Shown: positions 44,533 to 54,966 of the stretch, piece by piece
Layout: every line of letters starts with the position of its first letter
Position numbering within the stretch: the stretch's first letter is position 1
From: Streptomyces graminofaciens
Lineage (GTDB): Bacteria > Actinomycetota > Actinomycetes > Streptomycetales > Streptomycetaceae
Length of the DNA stretch: 64,000 nucleotides
Direction of reading: 5' to 3'
NCBI RefSeq assembly: GCF_030294945.1
Contig: NZ_AP018448.1
Span: 8,590,501-8,654,500 of the forward strand
Notes under the pieces: generated by a model
Told to the model about the DNA's origin: nothing
The model's database searches: none
Seen by the model: the letters and a program-made list of their open reading frames with translations, nothing else
Made by a program: the position numbers and the translations under genes

Positions 44533-45486
44533 ATGAGCGTGCGTACCCAGTCATCCGAGCAGCCGGCCGAGGCCGCCCACCGCGCGGGCTTCGCCTGCTT
44601 CGTGGGCCGCCCCAACGCGGGCAAGTCCACCCTCACGAACGCTCTGGTCGGCCAGAAGGTGGCGATCACCGCGAACCAGCCGCAGACGACGCGGCACACG
44701 GTACGAGGCATCGTGCACAGGCCGGAAGCCCAGCTGATCCTGGTGGACACGCCGGGCCTCCACAAGCCGCGCACGCTGCTGGGCGAACGCCTGAACGACG
44801 TCGTACGCACCACCTGGGCCGAGGTCGACGTGATCGGCTTCTGCCTGCCGGCGAACGAGAAGCTCGGCCCCGGTGACCGTTTCATCGCGAAGGAACTGGC
44901 GTCCATCAAGAAGACGCCGAAGATCGCGATCGTCACGAAGACCGACCTGGTCGAGAGCAAGCAGCTCGCCGAACAGCTGATCGCCATCGACCAGCTCGGC
45001 AAGGAGCTGGGCTTCGAGTGGGCCGAGATCGTGCCCGTCTCGGCGGTCGCCGACAAGCAGGTGGACCTGCTGGCCGACCTGCTCGTCCCCCTCCTCCCGG
45101 AGGGCCCCGCCCTCTACCCCGAGGGCGACCTCACCGACGAGCCCGAACAGGTCATGATCGCCGAGCTGATCCGCGAGGCGGCCCTGGAGGGCGTCCGCGA
45201 CGAGCTCCCCCACTCCATCGCCGTCGTCGTCGAGGAGATGCTCCCCCGCGAGGACCGCCCCGCCGACCGGCCCCTCCTCGACATCCACGCCTTCGTCTAC
45301 ATCGAGCGCCCCAGCCAGAAGGGCATCATCATCGGCCCCAAGGGCAAGCGCCTGAAGGAGGTCGGCATCAAGTCGAGGAAGCAGATCGAGGCGCTGCTGG
45401 GCACCCCGGTCTTCCTGGACCTCCACGTGAAGGTGGCGAAGGACTGGCAGCGGGACCCGAGGCAGCTGCGGAAACTGGGATTCTGA
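44533..45486 (+). CDS. era: GTPase Era
   Basis: A 317-residue ribosome assembly GTPase that binds the 3' end of 16S rRNA. G1 CFVGRPNAGKST (about 22-33), DTPGLHKP (G3), TKTDLV (G4) and the C-terminal KH domain with IIIGPKGKRLKEVG are all present. ATG 44533 is chosen over ATG 44524 because GACAAT at 44519-44524 looks like a -10 box, giving a leaderless start; hemW shows the same arrangement. It is normally downstream of phoH-ybeY. Here 10.5 kb separates them. Confidence 0.95.
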   Translation: MSVRTQSSEQPAEAAHRAGFACFVGRPNAGKSTLTNALVGQKVAITANQPQTTRHTVRGIVHRPEAQLILVDTPGLHKPRTLLGERLNDVVRTTWAEVDVIGFCLPANEKLGPGDRFIAKELASIKKTPKIAIVTKTDLVESKQLAEQLIAIDQLGKELGFEWAEIVPVSAVADKQVDLLADLLVPLLPEGPALYPEGDLTDEPEQVMIAELIREAALEGVRDELPHSIAVVVEEMLPREDRPADRPLLDIHAFVYIERPSQKGIIIGPKGKRLKEVGIKSRKQIEALLGTPVFLDLHVKVAKDWQRDPRQLRKLGF

Positions 45487-45548
45487 GACGGGCGCGGTCT
45501 TCGTGGGTGTGAGCGCCCTCGGCGTACGGACCCTCACCCCCCGTGTCC

Positions 45549-46811
45549 CTACTCCACCCCCCGAATCCGCCTCACGAACACCGCCCCCGCCAGTCCGATG
45601 ACCGCCGACACCGCGTACAGGGTCCGGTAGCCGCCCAGATACGTCACGATCGGTGCGGCCAGGACCGGGGCGGCCACCTGGGGGAGGGAGTTGGCCACGT
45701 TGATGACGCCCAGGTCCTTGCCGTGGTCACGGGCCTCGGGGAGTACGTCCGTCATCAGGGCGAAGTCGACCGAGGCGAAGACACCGAAGCCGAGGCCGAG
45801 GAGCGCGGCGGCGACGACCGTCGCGGGCCAGGTCGGCCAGGCCGCGATCACTCCCGCCGCGACCCCCATCACCAGGCCCGACCAGGTCACGAAGGGCTTC
45901 CGGCGGCCCTCTCGGTCCGACCACACACCGGCCACCACGACCGTCGCGAGCAGCATCCCCGCGTTCACCGCCGTCAGGATCAGCACCCCCCGCTCGGGGT
46001 CGGGGTGGTGGACCCGGTCCCGCAGGTAGTACAGCAGGTACAGGACGCCGATGCTGTTGCTCAGGTTGACCAGGAAGCGGGTCAGCCAGGCCCAGCCGAA
46101 GTCCGGGTGGCGGCGTGGGCTCAGCCAGAAGGAGGACAGGAACCGCCGCCAGGACCAGGGCGGCCGGGCCGTCGGGGGCAGGCGCAGGTCCCGGTGGCCG
46201 AGTACGTACGGCGCCACGCCCGCCAGGGTGAACAGCGCGCACGCCGCGTACCCCGCCCCGACGCTTCCCCCGACCGTGGCCAGGGCGGTGCCTCCGACCA
46301 CGCCCAGGATCTGCGCCGCGCCCAACCAGCCGCCGACGGCACCCCGTTGGAGCCGCGGCACCCGGTCCGGTACGGCCGCCGTGACCGCGGCCCAGGACGC
46401 GTTCAGGGCCAGCTGGACCAGGCACCAGCCGGCGATCAGCGTCCACAGCCCGCTCGCTCCGGCCAGCAGCACCAACGACAGCGCGCCACCCACCGCCCCC
46501 GCCACGATCCACGGCGTACGGCGGCCCCACCTGGACGTCGTACGGTCCGACAGGGCGCCGAACACCGGGGTGGCGAACAGGGAGACAACCGCTCCCGCGC
46601 CCGCCACCCACGCCAGCATCGTCTCCTTCGACATCCCGGCGCCGGGCGCGAAGTCCTCCGCCTGGGCGGCCAGCAGGATCTGCAGCGGGCCGTACCAGCC
46701 CACCCAGATCGCCCAGTTGGCGAGGGACAGGGCGGCCGTCCAGCCCCGGCCGACCCGCGCGACGGGCTCTGCGAGGACCGCTGACGGGTCGCGCTCGGTG
46801 GCCTCCGTCAT
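45549..46811 (-). CDS. MFS sugar transporter
   Basis: A 420-residue permease with about 12 membrane segments. ALSDRTTSRWGRRTPW in the loop between helices 2 and 3 matches the MFS signature and GPH-like sugar porters. The second half contains VWSDREGRRKPFV, the repeated signature. Its ATG overlaps the stop of the beta-glucosidase gene (ATGA), so the likely job is uptake of a beta-glucoside that the enzyme then splits in the cytoplasm. Confidence 0.88.
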   Translation of the reverse strand: MTEATERDPSAVLAEPVARVGRGWTAALSLANWAIWVGWYGPLQILLAAQAEDFAPGAGMSKETMLAWVAGAGAVVSLFATPVFGALSDRTTSRWGRRTPWIVAGAVGGALSLVLLAGASGLWTLIAGWCLVQLALNASWAAVTAAVPDRVPRLQRGAVGGWLGAAQILGVVGGTALATVGGSVGAGYAACALFTLAGVAPYVLGHRDLRLPPTARPPWSWRRFLSSFWLSPRRHPDFGWAWLTRFLVNLSNSIGVLYLLYYLRDRVHHPDPERGVLILTAVNAGMLLATVVVAGVWSDREGRRKPFVTWSGLVMGVAAGVIAAWPTWPATVVAAALLGLGFGVFASVDFALMTDVLPEARDHGKDLGVINVANSLPQVAAPVLAAPIVTYLGGYRTLYAVSAVIGLAGAVFVRRIRGVE

Positions 46812-48136
46812 CGTCCTTCGTTCTGCGCCCGCAGCAACTCCCGGTACCACCCGTACGACGCCTTGGGCGTCCGCGCCAACGTGTCGAAGTCCACGTGGAC
46901 CAGGCCGAAGCGCCGTGCGTAGCCCTCCGCCCACTCGAAGTTGTCGAGCAGGGACCACACGAAGTAGCCGCGGACGTCCACGCCCGCCTCCGACGCGCGG
47001 TGCAGGGCGCGGACGTGGCCGTCCAGGTACGCGATCCGCTCCTGGTCGTCGACGCCCTCGTACGAGCAGCCGTTCTCGGTGATGACGATCGGGGGGAGGC
47101 GGTCGCCGTAGCGGTCGCGGAAGGTGGTCAGTAGTTCCGTGAGGCCCTCCGGTACCACCGGCCAGCCGAAGTCCGTCGTCGGGACGTTCTCGATCTGCTT
47201 CACCGTGAAGGGGAGTTCGGCGGGGATCGTGATGCCGCCGAACTCGATGTCCTCGCCCTCGGGGGCGGCCACCCGCGTCGGCGCGTAGTAGTTGACGCCG
47301 TACCAGTCGATCGGCTCCGAGATGATCTTCAGGTCCGACGAGATGTCGGTGCCCGGCATCAAATCGCCTATTCCGTCGGGGTATTCGCCCAAGAGGATCG
47401 GCTCCGCGAAGAGTCTGTTCAGGAGCAGGTCGTAGAAGGCCGCCGCCTCCACGTCCGGCTGCTCCTGCGACGCCGCCCACGTCGGGCCGTGCGAGTTCGC
47501 GATGCCGATGTCCGTGGCGCCGGCCGCGCGCAGCGCCCGTACCGCCAGACCGTGGCCCAGCAGCTGGTGGTGGGCCACCGGGAGCGCGTCGAACATCAGT
47601 TGCTTGCCCGGCGCGTGCGTGCCGAGCGCGTGGCCCAGCAGGGTGTGCTCGGCTGGCTCGTTGAGGGTGATCCACTTGGTGACGCGGTCGCCGAGGCGGT
47701 CGGCGACGACGGCCACGTACTCGGCGAAACGCTCGGCGGTGTCCCGGTTCAGCCACCCGCCCGACTCGGCCAGAGAGCTCGGCAGGTCCCAGTGGAAGAG
47801 GGTCGGGACCGGGCGTATGCCCGCCCCGGCCAGCTCGTCCACCAGGCGGTCGTAGAAGTCGAGGCCGTTCGGCGCGTTCACCCTCGGCCAGGAGATCGAG
47901 AAGCGGTACGCGCCCACGCCCAGGTCGCGCAGCAGGGCCACGTCCTCGGGGTAGCGGTGGAAGTGGTCGCAGGCCACCGCGGCCGTCGAGCCGTCCTTGA
48001 TGTGGCCCGCCTCGGCCGAGAAGGCGTCCCACACGGAGGGCTCGCGCCGGTCCGCCGCGCCCTCGATCTGATGCGCGGAGGTCGAGACGCCCCACAGGAA
48101 GTCGGCCGGGAACTGGGGTATCGGGTTCGTCGCCAT
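46808..48136 (-). CDS. Beta-glucosidase, GH1 family
   Basis: 442 residues with a single GH1 barrel. FPADFLWGVSTSAHQIEG is the N-terminal signature. The acid/base Glu is in ITLNEPAEH, the nucleophile Glu in IVITENGCSY, and WSLLDNFEWAEGY lies near the C-terminus. There is no signal peptide, so it is intracellular. Start: ATG 48136; an upstream in-frame ATG at 48157 is less likely. It is operonic with the MFS gene; together they form a beta-glucoside utilisation unit. No LacI-type regulator or operator was seen. Confidence 0.93.
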   Translation of the reverse strand: MATNPIPQFPADFLWGVSTSAHQIEGAADRREPSVWDAFSAEAGHIKDGSTAAVACDHFHRYPEDVALLRDLGVGAYRFSISWPRVNAPNGLDFYDRLVDELAGAGIRPVPTLFHWDLPSSLAESGGWLNRDTAERFAEYVAVVADRLGDRVTKWITLNEPAEHTLLGHALGTHAPGKQLMFDALPVAHHQLLGHGLAVRALRAAGATDIGIANSHGPTWAASQEQPDVEAAAFYDLLLNRLFAEPILLGEYPDGIGDLMPGTDISSDLKIISEPIDWYGVNYYAPTRVAAPEGEDIEFGGITIPAELPFTVKQIENVPTTDFGWPVVPEGLTELLTTFRDRYGDRLPPIVITENGCSYEGVDDQERIAYLDGHVRALHRASEAGVDVRGYFVWSLLDNFEWAEGYARRFGLVHVDFDTLARTPKASYGWYRELLRAQNEGR

Positions 48137-48227
48137 GGGCGGGATCATCCGTACCACGGGTAACGGAAGTCAACGCCCCAGGGAGAAGGACCCGTTACGC
48201 CCCTTACCTACGCCCCGCCCATGTCCT

Positions 48228-48494
48228 TTACGCCCCTTCCTTCAGCACGCGCGAGATCAGCGTCCGCTGCTCGTCCGTCAGCCTCGGATCGGCGCAGTAC
48301 ACCGTCTTCCCGTCCACCGTGATCTCGTACGCGAAGCCGTCCGGCACGCCGAGCGGTGGCGTGCCCCGGCCGGCGGCGAGTGCCCGCTCGGCCAGGGCGT
48401 GCCAGTCGTAGGCGTCGGGCCGTCCCGAGGTGTTCACCTCGGCGAACCGCTCGATGCCCGCGAAACCGCCCGTGCGCCTCACCTGAATACGCAT
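48228..48494 (-). CDS. Emfourin-type protease inhibitor
   Basis: An 88-residue protein: MRIQVRRTGGFAGIER at the start, VPDGFAYEITVDGKTVYCAD in the middle and LTDEQRTLISRVLK at the end. This matches the protealysin inhibitor family (emfourin, M4in), always found next to M4 protealysin-like peptidases. It binds and blocks the enzyme. It lies 31 bases downstream of the peptidase gene on the same strand, so both are made together. Confidence 0.85.
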   Translation of the reverse strand: MRIQVRRTGGFAGIERFAEVNTSGRPDAYDWHALAERALAAGRGTPPLGVPDGFAYEITVDGKTVYCADPRLTDEQRTLISRVLKEGA

Positions 48495-48525
48495 GGGTCA
48501 ATGTCTAGTACGGATCGACGGAGAA

Positions 48526-49596
48526 CTACAGCGTCCGCACCCCCACCTGCTCCCACGCCTTCTGCACGGCCTGCAGCTCGTCGCCCTGCCCGTAGCGGGC
48601 CCTGGCCGCCGCGACCGTCAGCGTGGCGAACTCGGCGAACATCGACTGCTGCTTCAGCTCGCCGCCCGTGAGCACGTCGTACCAGATCTGGCCCGCCCGC
48701 TCCCAGGCGTGGCCGCCGAGGGCCGTGGCCGCGAGGTAGAACGCGTGGTTGGGGATGCCGGAGTTGATGTGGACACCGCCGTTGTCGCGGCCCGTGCGGA
48801 CGTAGTCGTCCATCGTCGCCGGCTGCGGGTCCTTGCCGAGGACGTCGTCGTCGTACGCCGTGCCCGGGGCCTTCATCGAACGCAGCGCCGTGCCCGTGAC
48901 GCGCGGGGCGAGCAGGCCCGCGCCGATCAGCCAGTCCGCCTCGCCGGCGGTCTGGCCGAGCGTGTACTGCTTGATCAGCGAGCCGAAGACATCCGACATG
49001 GACTCGTTGAGCGCGCCCGGCTGGCCGAAGTACGTCAGGTTCGCCGTGTACTGCGTGACGCCGTGGCTCAGCTCGTGGCCGATGACGTCGACCGGGAGGG
49101 TGAAGTCGAGGAAGATCTCGCCGTCGCCGTCGCCGAACACCATCTGCTCGCCGTTCCAGAAGGCGTTGTTGTAGTCGCGTTCGTAGTGCACGGTCGCGTC
49201 GAGCGGCAGCCCGTTGCCGTCGATCGAGTCGCGCTCGAACGCGGTGAGGAACAGCTCGAAGGTCGCGCCCAGGCCCGCGTACGCACGGTTGACGGTGGCG
49301 TCCTTGCCGGGCTCCTCGCCCTCGTCGCGCACCTTCCTGCCGGGCAGGCTCGTGCCGTGTGCGGCGTCGTAGATCGAGCGGTGCGGTTTGCCGGCCTCGG
49401 CTCCGGCGGGGGTGGCGACGGCCGCGGCGCCGATGACGGTGGTCAGCCGTCGGTGCGTGCGCTCGAAGGCGTCTCGCTCCAGGGTCCGGCGCGCGGCGCC
49501 GGCGAGCGCGGAGTCCTCGGCCTGGGCGAGCTTGTCGAGGACGTGGGGTGGTACGACTGTGCAGAAGACGGGCTCATGGCCCCCGTTTGTCGTCAT
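48526..49596 (-). CDS. M4 metallopeptidase, protealysin-like
   Basis: 356 residues. The short propeptide contains VFCTVVPPHVLDKLAQ, the protealysin-type precursor motif. A thermolysin-like catalytic domain follows with HELSH (zinc, catalytic Glu) and the third ligand Glu in NESMSD, then the His in GIPNHAFY. No signal peptide is seen, as in protealysin, which acts in the cell or leaves by a non-classical route. Start: ATG 49596. The paired inhibitor gene follows. Confidence 0.92.
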   Translation of the reverse strand: MTTNGGHEPVFCTVVPPHVLDKLAQAEDSALAGAARRTLERDAFERTHRRLTTVIGAAAVATPAGAEAGKPHRSIYDAAHGTSLPGRKVRDEGEEPGKDATVNRAYAGLGATFELFLTAFERDSIDGNGLPLDATVHYERDYNNAFWNGEQMVFGDGDGEIFLDFTLPVDVIGHELSHGVTQYTANLTYFGQPGALNESMSDVFGSLIKQYTLGQTAGEADWLIGAGLLAPRVTGTALRSMKAPGTAYDDDVLGKDPQPATMDDYVRTGRDNGGVHINSGIPNHAFYLAATALGGHAWERAGQIWYDVLTGGELKQQSMFAEFATLTVAAARARYGQGDELQAVQKAWEQVGVRTL

Positions 49597-49730
49597 CCCC
49601 GCACGATTGCACTCCGTTAGGGGCATGTCACTAGGGGCAACCGTGATTGGTGAAATGTTGCCGTATGGGTTGCGTTTCGTGGTCGCCGTGTTACTTGGGG
49701 TTGTGTTCGGGCTTTCCGTGCGTTGTGGTT

Positions 49731-49787
49731 GCTCGCGCCCACGCGGCGGAGCCGCAAATCGATACAGCCCCGCGCCCCTGAAGGGCG
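49731..49787. repeat. Dispersed intergenic repeat, copy 3
   Basis: GCTCGCGCCCACGCGGCGGA, then GCCGCAAATCGATACAGCCC, then CGCGCCCCTGAAGGGCG. It matches copies near 5260 and 18477. It lies between the M4 peptidase start and the leuA leader. Confidence 0.6.
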
Positions 49788-49889
49788 TGATTGTGAGCCT
49801 TTGCACTAATTGAACCCATTGCTGGTCTCGTCCCGCATACTGATACAGCCCTCCCTCGGAAACGTGACTCGGTTAGGCTGCGTCGCATC

Positions 49890-49928
49890 ATGCGTTTCGG
49901 GCTGCTTCTCCTTAGCTGCCGCGGCGAG

Positions 49929-49937
<9 letters not shown>
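49890..49937 (+). CDS. leuA leader peptide
   Basis: A 15-residue ORF, MRFGLLLLSCRGEGL, with four leucine codons in a row (CTG CTT CTC CTT), three of them less-used codons in this GC-rich genome. TAG is at 49935-49937. It is followed by mutually exclusive stems. Ribosome stalling at the leucines when Leu-tRNA is scarce would permit leuA transcription. Its upstream GGTTAGG gives little ribosome-site support. Confidence 0.85.
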
Positions 49938-51740
<1,803 letters not shown>

Positions 51741-51750
51741 GCCAAGGGTT

Positions 51751-51780
51751 GAGGAATTCCGAGGAATCCCGAGGAATCCC
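51751..51780. repeat. Three 10-bp tandem repeats
   Basis: GAGGAATTCC, GAGGAATCCC and GAGGAATCCC stand directly in a row between the leuA stop and the terminator hairpin. Their role is unknown; the units resemble ribosome-site sequence but no gene follows at a suitable distance. Confidence 0.7.
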
Positions 51781-51782
51781 GG

Positions 51783-51818
51783 GGATCCCCGTCCACCCGT
51801 CCGGGTGGACGGGGATCC
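51783..51818 (+). terminator. leuA terminator
   Basis: GGATCCCCGTCCACCC and its exact complement form a 16-bp stem over the 4-base loop GTCC, 42 bases after the leuA stop. The T run is weak. Confidence 0.8.
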
Positions 51819-51945
51819 GTCGTTAACCGGCCATTCGTTCGCCCCATCACGAACGGGTCTCGCCTGGGTGCTGACTCCGCCTCGCCGATGTGGCTAACAT
51901 CACGCAAGCAGCGGCGATGTTGCCGTGGCGTAACGGAGGTGCGAC

Positions 51946-52641
51946 GTGCTGCCAGGACGGGGACCAAACGGCCGTGCCGCCGGCCTTTCGCGCGTCATGG
52001 GCACCCGTGTGGCGTGGACCCCGGTGGGCGACGGCGAGTTCTTCTGCCCCGGCTGCGGAGGCGACCGCAACTATCAGCGACTCACCGGCCGCCGCCGCTT
52101 CACCCTCCTCGGCGTCCCCGTGCTGCCGCGCGGCGAGACCGGCCCGGTCGTGGAGTGCGCGGCCTGCCGGCGCCACTACGGCACGGAGGTCCTCGGCCAC
52201 CCGACCACCGTCCGCTTCTCGGCGATGCTCCGCGACGCCGTCCACACCGTCGCGCTGGCCGTCCTGGCCGCCGGCGGCGCCTGCTCCCGTACGGCCCTGA
52301 CGGTGGCCGCCGGGGCCGTCCGCAACGCCGGCTTCGACGACTGCACGGAGGACCAGCTCAGCGCCCTGGTCGAGGCCCTCGCCGCCGACACCGGCCGCAT
52401 CCAGGGGGAGCCGTGCGGCGCCGGGCTCGCCATAGAGCTCCACGAGGCCCTGGACCCGCTCGCCCCGCACCTCGCGCCCACCGGCCGCGAGGCGATCCTC
52501 CTCCAGGGCGCCCGCATCGCCCTGGCCGACGGGCCGTACACCCCCGCCGAGCGTGACGTCCTGGCGATCGTGGGCGCGGCGCTGACGATCGGTGCGGACG
52601 AGGTGACCCGGCTGCTCGCGGCGGCCCGGACGCCGTCGTAG
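51946..52641 (+). CDS. TerB-like protein with N-terminal zinc ribbon
   Basis: 231 residues. Residues 25-75 hold FFCPGCGGDRNYQ and ECAACRRHYG, which together make a CxxC...CxxC zinc ribbon. The rest is helical and resembles TerB: ALAVLAAGGACSRTALTVAA, then ILLQGARIALADGPYTPAERDVL, with its acidic ADGPYTPAE turn, and IVGAALTIGADEVTRLL. TerB folds occur in tellurite-resistance and membrane-stress complexes; the exact function here is unknown. Start: GTG 51946 with GGAGG six to seven bases upstream. Confidence 0.82.
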   Translation: MLPGRGPNGRAAGLSRVMGTRVAWTPVGDGEFFCPGCGGDRNYQRLTGRRRFTLLGVPVLPRGETGPVVECAACRRHYGTEVLGHPTTVRFSAMLRDAVHTVALAVLAAGGACSRTALTVAAGAVRNAGFDDCTEDQLSALVEALAADTGRIQGEPCGAGLAIELHEALDPLAPHLAPTGREAILLQGARIALADGPYTPAERDVLAIVGAALTIGADEVTRLLAAARTPS

Positions 52642-52652
52642 CGCCGTCGCCG

Positions 52653-52670
52653 TTACTCCCACGGGAGTAA
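52653..52670. promoter_or_regulatory. Palindrome TTACTCCC-AC-GGGAGTAA
   Basis: A perfect inverted repeat with 8-bp arms and a 2-base centre, between the TerB-like gene and the MMPL transporter, 124 bases before the latter's ATG. It is 11 bases after the TerB stop, so it could be a small terminator. Its size and A/T ends also suit a TetR-type operator for the transporter. Confidence 0.45.
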
Positions 52671-52793
52671 TCGGTTCTGCTTGTCGCCCCGGGCAGTACG
52701 GATCAACTCGCCCTCAGGCGCGACGTATCGGCCCTCCGCCGCCGGGAGTCTGGTGAACGTCCCAGACATCCAGCGAGGAGGGGGGACCCCGCC

Positions 52794-54899
52794 ATGGGGC
52801 CCGTAGAGCCCGGAAGTCCTACTCGGACGAGTACCGCCGCCCGTCGCCGAACCGTGCCCTGGCTGGTGCTCGGGCTGTGGGTGGTGCTGCTCGCCGTCGT
52901 CGCGCCCTTCGCGGCGAAGCTGTCCGATGTGCAGCACGACCGTGCCGTCGACTACCTCCCGGCGAGCGCCGACTCCACCCAAGTGGCGAAGATCCAGGAG
53001 CAGTTGCCCGGCGGCGAGACCACCGAGCTGGTGCTCGTCTACCACCGGGACGGCGGGCTCACGGCGGCGGACGAGAAGGCCGCGGCCGACCAGGTCGCCG
53101 CGATCGCCGACCGGCACCGGCTGGTCGCCGAACCGCGGGGGGTTCCGTCGAAGGACGGGACCACGCTCATGTACCCGGTCGCCAGTACCGAGCCCGGCAC
53201 GGACGAGAAGAAGCGGGACGCGCTCGTCGACGACGTACGCGAAGTCGCCCGCAGCGAGGGCGGGTTGACCGTCGAGGTCGGCGGCTCCGGGGCCCTCGCC
53301 ACCGACGCGAGCAAGGTGTACGAGTCGCTCGGCGGGCCCCTGCTGTACACGACCGTCGCAGTCGTCGCCGTCCTGCTGATCCTCATCTACCGCAGCCCGG
53401 TGCTGTGGCTGGTCCCGCTCGTCGTCGCCGGGATCGCCGACTACATGTCCATGGGTGCCGCGTACGGCCTCAACCAGGCCTTCGGGACGACCGTCTCCGG
53501 GCAGAGCTCCGGTGTGATGACCATCCTCGTCTTCGGCGCGGGCACGGACTACGCCCTGCTGCTCGTCTCCCGCTACCGCGAGGAACTCCGGCGCGTGGAA
53601 CGGCCGTACGACGCCATGAAAGTCGCCCTGCGCGGCTGCGGGCCCGCCGTGCTCGCCTCCTCCGGGACGGTCGCCGCCGGGCTGCTGTGCCTGCTCGCCG
53701 CCGACCTCAACAGCAGCCGGGGCATGGGCCCGCTCGGCACGCTCGGGGTGCTGTGCGCGCTCGTCGCCATGCTGACCCTGCTGCCCGCGCTCCTCGTCCT
53801 GCTGGGCCGGCGCGTGTTCTGGCCGCTCGTCCCGGCGTTCGGCAGCGCGCCGAAGCAGCGGCGGAGCCTGTTCTCCGCGATGGGCAGCTCCGCCGGGCGG
53901 CGGCCGCTGGCCGTGCTCGCGGGCGGGGCCGTCCTGCTCGGCGCCCTAGCGCTCGGCGCGTTCAACCTGCCCGGCTCGCTCAAGCAGGAGGACTCCTTCG
54001 TCGACAAGCCCGAGGCCGTCGCGGCGATGGAGAGCCTGGCGAAGGCGTTCCCCGAGCAGAGCACCCAGCCGATCAGCGTGATCGCGCCGACCGGGCGGGC
54101 GGAGGCCGCCCTCGCCACCATCCGGGAGAACGACGGGGTCGCCACCGCCGAGTCCGGGCGCAGCGGGGACGGCTGGACCGAGATCACCGTCACCGCGAAG
54201 AGCGCCCCGCAGTCGGCCGCCGAGACCGCGACCATCAAATCTTTGCGTGAGGAGCTGAAGGGTTCGTACGTCGGCGGGCCGAGCGCCGAGCAGCTCGACC
54301 TGCGGGACACCAACGACCGGGACCGGCTCGTCGTCGTACCGATCGTGCTGCTGTCGGTGTTCCTCATCCTCGTGGCGCTGCTGCGCAGCCTGGTCGCGCC
54401 GCTGCTGCTCGTCGTCGCCGTGGTCGCGGTGTGGGGGGCCGCGCTCGGCATCGGCGGGCTCGTCTTCGGACCGGTGCTCGGCATCGAGGGCACCGACCCC
54501 GGGCTCGGACTGCTCTCCTTCGTCTTCCTCGTCGCCCTCGGCGTCGACTACGGCATCTTCCTCATGCACCGGATGCGCGAGGAGTGCCTGGGCGGGGCCG
54601 AACCGGGCGCCGCCGCGCTCACCGCGCTGCGCACGACGGGCGGGGTGATCGCCTCCGCCGGGCTCGTCCTGGCCGCGACCTTCGCCGTACTGCTCAACAT
54701 GGGGCTCGTCCAGCTCGTCGAGCTGGGCTTCGTCATCGCGGTGGGCGTGCTGCTCGACACCTTCCTCGTCCGTACGTACCTCGTGACCAGCGCGAGTGTG
54801 GCGCTCGGGCGGAAGGTGTGGTGGCCGGGCCGGCTGTCGCGGGCGCCCGAGCCGCCGCCCGGGGAGACGCGGGTGCGGGAGCGCGCCGTTGTCGGCTGA
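52794..54899 (+). CDS. MMPL family RND transporter
   Basis: A 701-residue membrane protein with the MMPL layout. Helix 1 is VPWLVLGLWVVLLAVVAPFA. A first periplasmic domain (about 50-180) with DYLPASADS and the RND motif follows. Helices 2-6 include FGAGTDYALLLVSRYREEL, with the conserved D-Y pair. The second half repeats this, with VALGVDYGIFLMHRMREE. It exports lipids or hydrophobic compounds, unknown here. Start: ATG 52794 with AGGAGGGGG about 12 bases upstream. It is followed by a hairpin and a two-component system on the same strand. Confidence 0.9.
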   Translation: MGPVEPGSPTRTSTAARRRTVPWLVLGLWVVLLAVVAPFAAKLSDVQHDRAVDYLPASADSTQVAKIQEQLPGGETTELVLVYHRDGGLTAADEKAAADQVAAIADRHRLVAEPRGVPSKDGTTLMYPVASTEPGTDEKKRDALVDDVREVARSEGGLTVEVGGSGALATDASKVYESLGGPLLYTTVAVVAVLLILIYRSPVLWLVPLVVAGIADYMSMGAAYGLNQAFGTTVSGQSSGVMTILVFGAGTDYALLLVSRYREELRRVERPYDAMKVALRGCGPAVLASSGTVAAGLLCLLAADLNSSRGMGPLGTLGVLCALVAMLTLLPALLVLLGRRVFWPLVPAFGSAPKQRRSLFSAMGSSAGRRPLAVLAGGAVLLGALALGAFNLPGSLKQEDSFVDKPEAVAAMESLAKAFPEQSTQPISVIAPTGRAEAALATIRENDGVATAESGRSGDGWTEITVTAKSAPQSAAETATIKSLREELKGSYVGGPSAEQLDLRDTNDRDRLVVVPIVLLSVFLILVALLRSLVAPLLLVVAVVAVWGAALGIGGLVFGPVLGIEGTDPGLGLLSFVFLVALGVDYGIFLMHRMREECLGGAEPGAAALTALRTTGGVIASAGLVLAATFAVLLNMGLVQLVELGFVIAVGVLLDTFLVRTYLVTSASVALGRKVWWPGRLSRAPEPPPGETRVRERAVVG

Positions 54900-54917
54900 G
54901 CGCCGCGAGAACCGCAG

Positions 54918-54946
54918 GGGTGCCCCGCCCTCCCGGAGGGGCACCC
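54918..54946 (+). terminator. Hairpin between the MMPL gene and the sensor kinase
   Basis: GGGTGCCCC pairs with GGGGCACCC over an 11-base loop and is followed by TTCT. It lies 19 bases after the transporter stop and just before the kinase ribosome site. It could terminate or attenuate read-through. Confidence 0.6.
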
Positions 54947-54966
54947 TTCTGACGGAGGATGAGGTC

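Noticed and set aside
45549..48173. Single 874-residue ORF covering the MFS and GH1 region
   Set aside because: Only its C-terminal half (from 46811) is the MFS protein; the first half is a shadow frame of the beta-glucosidase gene.
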